From NCBI GenBank assembly GCA_012934845.2, contig WNNJ02003847.1:1-64000 (forward strand): a stretch of 64,000 nt of DNA. Reading direction: 5' to 3'. The notes below the pieces were generated by a model. That model worked only from the letters and a program-made list of their open reading frames with translations. It was not told the DNA's origin and ran no database searches. The position numbers and the translations under genes are program-made. Source of the stretch: Pomphorhynchus laevis (taxonomy: Eukaryota > Acanthocephala > Palaeacanthocephala > Echinorhynchida > Pomphorhynchidae). The number at the start of each line of letters is the position of its first letter. Within the stretch, counting starts at the first letter, position 1. Below, in pieces: positions 62,179-64,000 of the stretch.

Positions 62179-62256
62179 CTTGTAAGATGTTTGTAACTTT
62201 TTGTATAGAAGTCCTCCTATTAACTTGTAAGAGTTTTAATAACCAAGACTTATTTT

Positions 62257-63000
62257 TGACGTAACCAACGTCCTTAACGAAGTGATAGAGATTAGACTAG
62301 ATTCACGCTCACAAGATCAAGCAAACCTTCCACTGCGGATGGGCGGACTTGGGATGCGAAGTTGTCTAGTCCATGCTCCTGTTGTGTATGTAGCCAGCAT
62401 CGCCAATGTTGCGAGCACCTTGGGTATGGATTCGTCTTCTTTCCCGGGATATTCACAAACTTTTGAGACGTTAACCCGCCACTATCCGGAAGAACTCGTT
62501 ATGGATAACAGTGCTCGCTCAGCAATCTTATCTCAATTTGAATTATGGACGAGAATTAGCCAAGTGTTGAGCTCTCAACTAATTGAAACGTCATCCTCTT
62601 TTGACAAATCACGACTAATAGCGGTAGGTTGTTCTCACGCGAACGCATGGTTGAAGGCTACACCCTAAAAAATTAACTCGCTGAACATGCCTCCTGAGGA
62701 ATTTCGTATCTTGATAAATATGTGGCTGGAAATTCCAATATCACAAAACCATATAAATGCAGACGATGCTTTAAAGATGCTGACGATTACGGATTTCACG
62801 GCCTTACTTGACAATTCGGAGGATACCCAGGGATACGTCATAACGGAGTAAGAGACACATTATTCCATGCAGCCGAGCCAGCAGATTTAGATGTTAAGCG
62901 TGAAGTTTTGAATTTTGTCAGGGGTTTAAGAGAACGGCCAGCTGATATCCTCCTACACGGCGACCCACCCGAAGCAATTGACTTCGCTGTTATAATAATA
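62257..63000 (+). mobile_element. RLE-D2 LINE, piece 3 of 3 (C-terminal region)
   Basis: Resumes with VTNVLNEVIEIRL and continues LPLRMGGLGMRSC (62330), AVGCSHANAWLKA, the knuckle region (CRRCFKDADDYGFHGLT, about 62755), GIRHNGVRDTLFHA, RERPADILL and IDFAV at about 62990, where the minus-strand RLE-F element begins. Stops at 62666 and near 62809 break it. The counterpart in RLE-D1 is 4790-5460. Confidence 0.78.
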
Positions 63001-63049
63001 AGAATAATTTTTTTAATAATAAATTTATTTAATAAATTTACAAAAAAGG

Positions 63050-63067
63050 GGTTCCCTCAAATGGGCC
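63050..63067 (-). other. conserved RLE-LINE 3' UTR hairpin (RLE-F)
   Basis: Minus strand GGGCCC, ATTTGA, GGGAAC, shortly after the stop at 63094. Same stem and loop size as in RLE-1, RLE-3 and RLE-E. Confidence 0.72.
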
Positions 63068-63093
63068 CACACGACGATTGAGCTATCATTTGT

Positions 63094-64000
63094 TTATATA
63101 TACAATTGTTGCAATTGGCAAAGTTCGCCACCTTCTTCGTCGCGCCATCTGATTGTTTTACCGAGTTCACCACAAGTATCCACGGCTGTTCGGGCGCTTT
63201 GGTTCGCGAATTGTTTGATTTTTGATTGTGATCGCGCGCTTCTGAGGCATGCGGAGGCCGATCGGGCTATTATGAATGAGATGCGACGCTTTAAGTGTGT
63301 CACGGCATGCGCGTATTCAATAATACCCCTTTGCGCTTTTGCCGTTGCTATCCGCTTTATCAAGGCTTGCGACTCCTTTCCCATACCACCTGACGAAGAA
63401 AATATCAGCGGAATGAATTTACCGTGCTCTACTTTCGTCACCCTTTCTAGATATTTGGCATTTTTTCGCGACACATTGTAGTCAAATGCTGGATCGACTG
63501 GTCGGCTGACGTACGACTGAGCAAAAATATTAAATACGTTGACGTCGAAGAACGTCCGCTCGAATCGCTCGTTTCCTAAGCCTAGGCAGGATATATCAAG
63601 TCGGGCACCATAATCACGACATGTTGTTGCTGTGTCGAGATGTAAGTTGTCTGGAACAGGTTGCAGAACTGGTTCAACTTCAACGTCACGACCGATTGAC
63701 GCCAATTCCCTGGCAATTTCGTCCCGAACGGAGTCATGCCGAATAGATGGCAATCCACCTTTTGGACATGAAAGTCCGTGCCCCAGCGACAGTTGTTCGC
63801 CACATGGGCATGCTCTGCCGATCAGGTCTGACGGGGTTTGTCCATAGCGTGCTGAGATGGCGTCTCTGAACTCCCTTGGAGACAAGTAGAATTTTTCAGT
63901 TTTTAAGGGCAGGGCGCTTAGCCACGATGATGCGCCTTCTCTTCGAGCATGTTTGGTTGCGGTCTGGGCAACTATATCCATTTTGAGAAGGGCATCTGAC
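63094..64000 (-). CDS. RLE-F polyprotein C-terminus: restriction-like endonuclease (partial)
   Basis: At least 302 residues, open to the window end. Motifs: EGASSWLSALP, EFRDAISARYG, the knuckle CPCGEQLSLGHGLSC, RHDSVRDEI, VEVEPVLQPVP, GARLDISCLG, FFDVNVFN and RKNAKYLERV. These are the zinc knuckle and PD-(D/E)XK nuclease of the RLE-1/RLE-2 group. The polymerase lies beyond the edge. No stops or shifts are seen, so this copy may also be intact. Confidence 0.85.
   Translation of the reverse strand, partial: SDALLKMDIVAQTATKHARREGASSWLSALPLKTEKFYLSPREFRDAISARYGQTPSDLIGRACPCGEQLSLGHGLSCPKGGLPSIRHDSVRDEIARELASIGRDVEVEPVLQPVPDNLHLDTATTCRDYGARLDISCLGLGNERFERTFFDVNVFNIFAQSYVSRPVDPAFDYNVSRKNAKYLERVTKVEHGKFIPLIFSSSGGMGKESQALIKRIATAKAQRGIIEYAHAVTHLKRRISFIIARSASACLRSARSQSKIKQFANQSARTAVDTCGELGKTIRWRDEEGGELCQLQQLYI

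Larger units (their letters stand above)
58953..62259 (-). mobile_element. LINE family A, copy A7, nested in RLE-D2
   Basis: Minus strand and complete at both ends: 3' end with the hairpin (58984-58999), 5' end with a leader-like word (62224-62250). The reverse transcriptase has lost about 0.8 kb including motifs B and C (junction near 59268). The insertion is flanked by CGTA on both sides, and removing it restores the RLE-D2 frame exactly. Confidence 0.87.
63001..64000 (-). mobile_element. RLE-F, R2-superclade LINE, 3' part, running off the window
   Basis: 3' tail at about 63000-63025 (minus strand ATTATTAAAAAAATTATT and TTA units), 3' UTR hairpin, then a coding region open to the window edge. 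It begins exactly where RLE-D2 piece 3 stops inside its DFAV nuclease motif, so it probably inserted there. Confidence 0.82.

Overview
This is an AT-rich, gene-poor stretch of an invertebrate animal genome, built almost entirely from retrotransposons stacked on and inside one another. Only two host-type genes are visible, both without introns in the part seen: a ubiquilin-like gene lacking its ubiquitin-like domain (5947-7440, +) and a complete cytosolic Xaa-Pro aminopeptidase (20308-22101, -). The reverse transcriptases of LINE types B and C and the Ty3-like fragments resemble those of flatworms and other lophotrochozoans, but this is a recollection of style and the phylum is not established.

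Layout. 0-2 kb: a Penelope-like element (PLE-1) whose 5' part is inverted. 2.1-2.6 kb and 7.5-9 kb: copies of the tail of a second Penelope-like element (PLE-2), whose coding region lies at 9.0-10.96 kb. 2.9-5.8 kb: an R2-superclade LINE with a restriction-like endonuclease (RLE-D1). 11.5-13.5 kb: (TA)n, a 360-bp satellite and the 3' end of a third Penelope-like element. 13.5-17.7 kb: a minus-strand CR1/L2-like LINE (family A) and a family C fragment. 18.4-19.75 kb: a decayed RLE LINE. 22.5-26.0 kb: family A2 and C LINE fragments with two perfect palindromes. 26.1-31.2 kb: two fossil Ty3/gypsy-like LTR fragments. 31.5-34.6 kb: two convergent, decayed family A copies. 34.7-43.8 kb: three RLE LINEs head to tail; two carry uninterrupted ORFs of 1006 and 988 aa and look potentially active. 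43.8-45.9 kb: a family C LINE and satellite repeats.

From 45.9 to 63.0 kb a single RLE LINE (RLE-D2) can be followed in three pieces. It is split by an 11.2-kb block of family A and B LINEs, which itself contains a 3.7-kb tandem duplication, and by a 3.3-kb minus-strand family A copy. It stops at 63.0 kb, where another RLE LINE (RLE-F) starts on the minus strand and runs off the window. Comparison with RLE-D1 restores the coding frame across both internal insertions to the codon.

The most interesting signals are in RNA-like structure, not in proteins. They are: (i) hammerhead-like core words in an unusual, pseudoknotted strand order, shared by the 360-bp satellite and the PLE-2 tails; (ii) a conserved hairpin in the 3' UTR of four divergent RLE LINEs; (iii) a covarying 3' hairpin in family A/A2 LINEs; (iv) a conserved 5' UTR stem motif in the two intact RLE LINEs; and (v) a short 5' leader-like sequence shared by LINEs of unrelated endonuclease classes, which could reflect a trans-spliced leader or promoter exchange.
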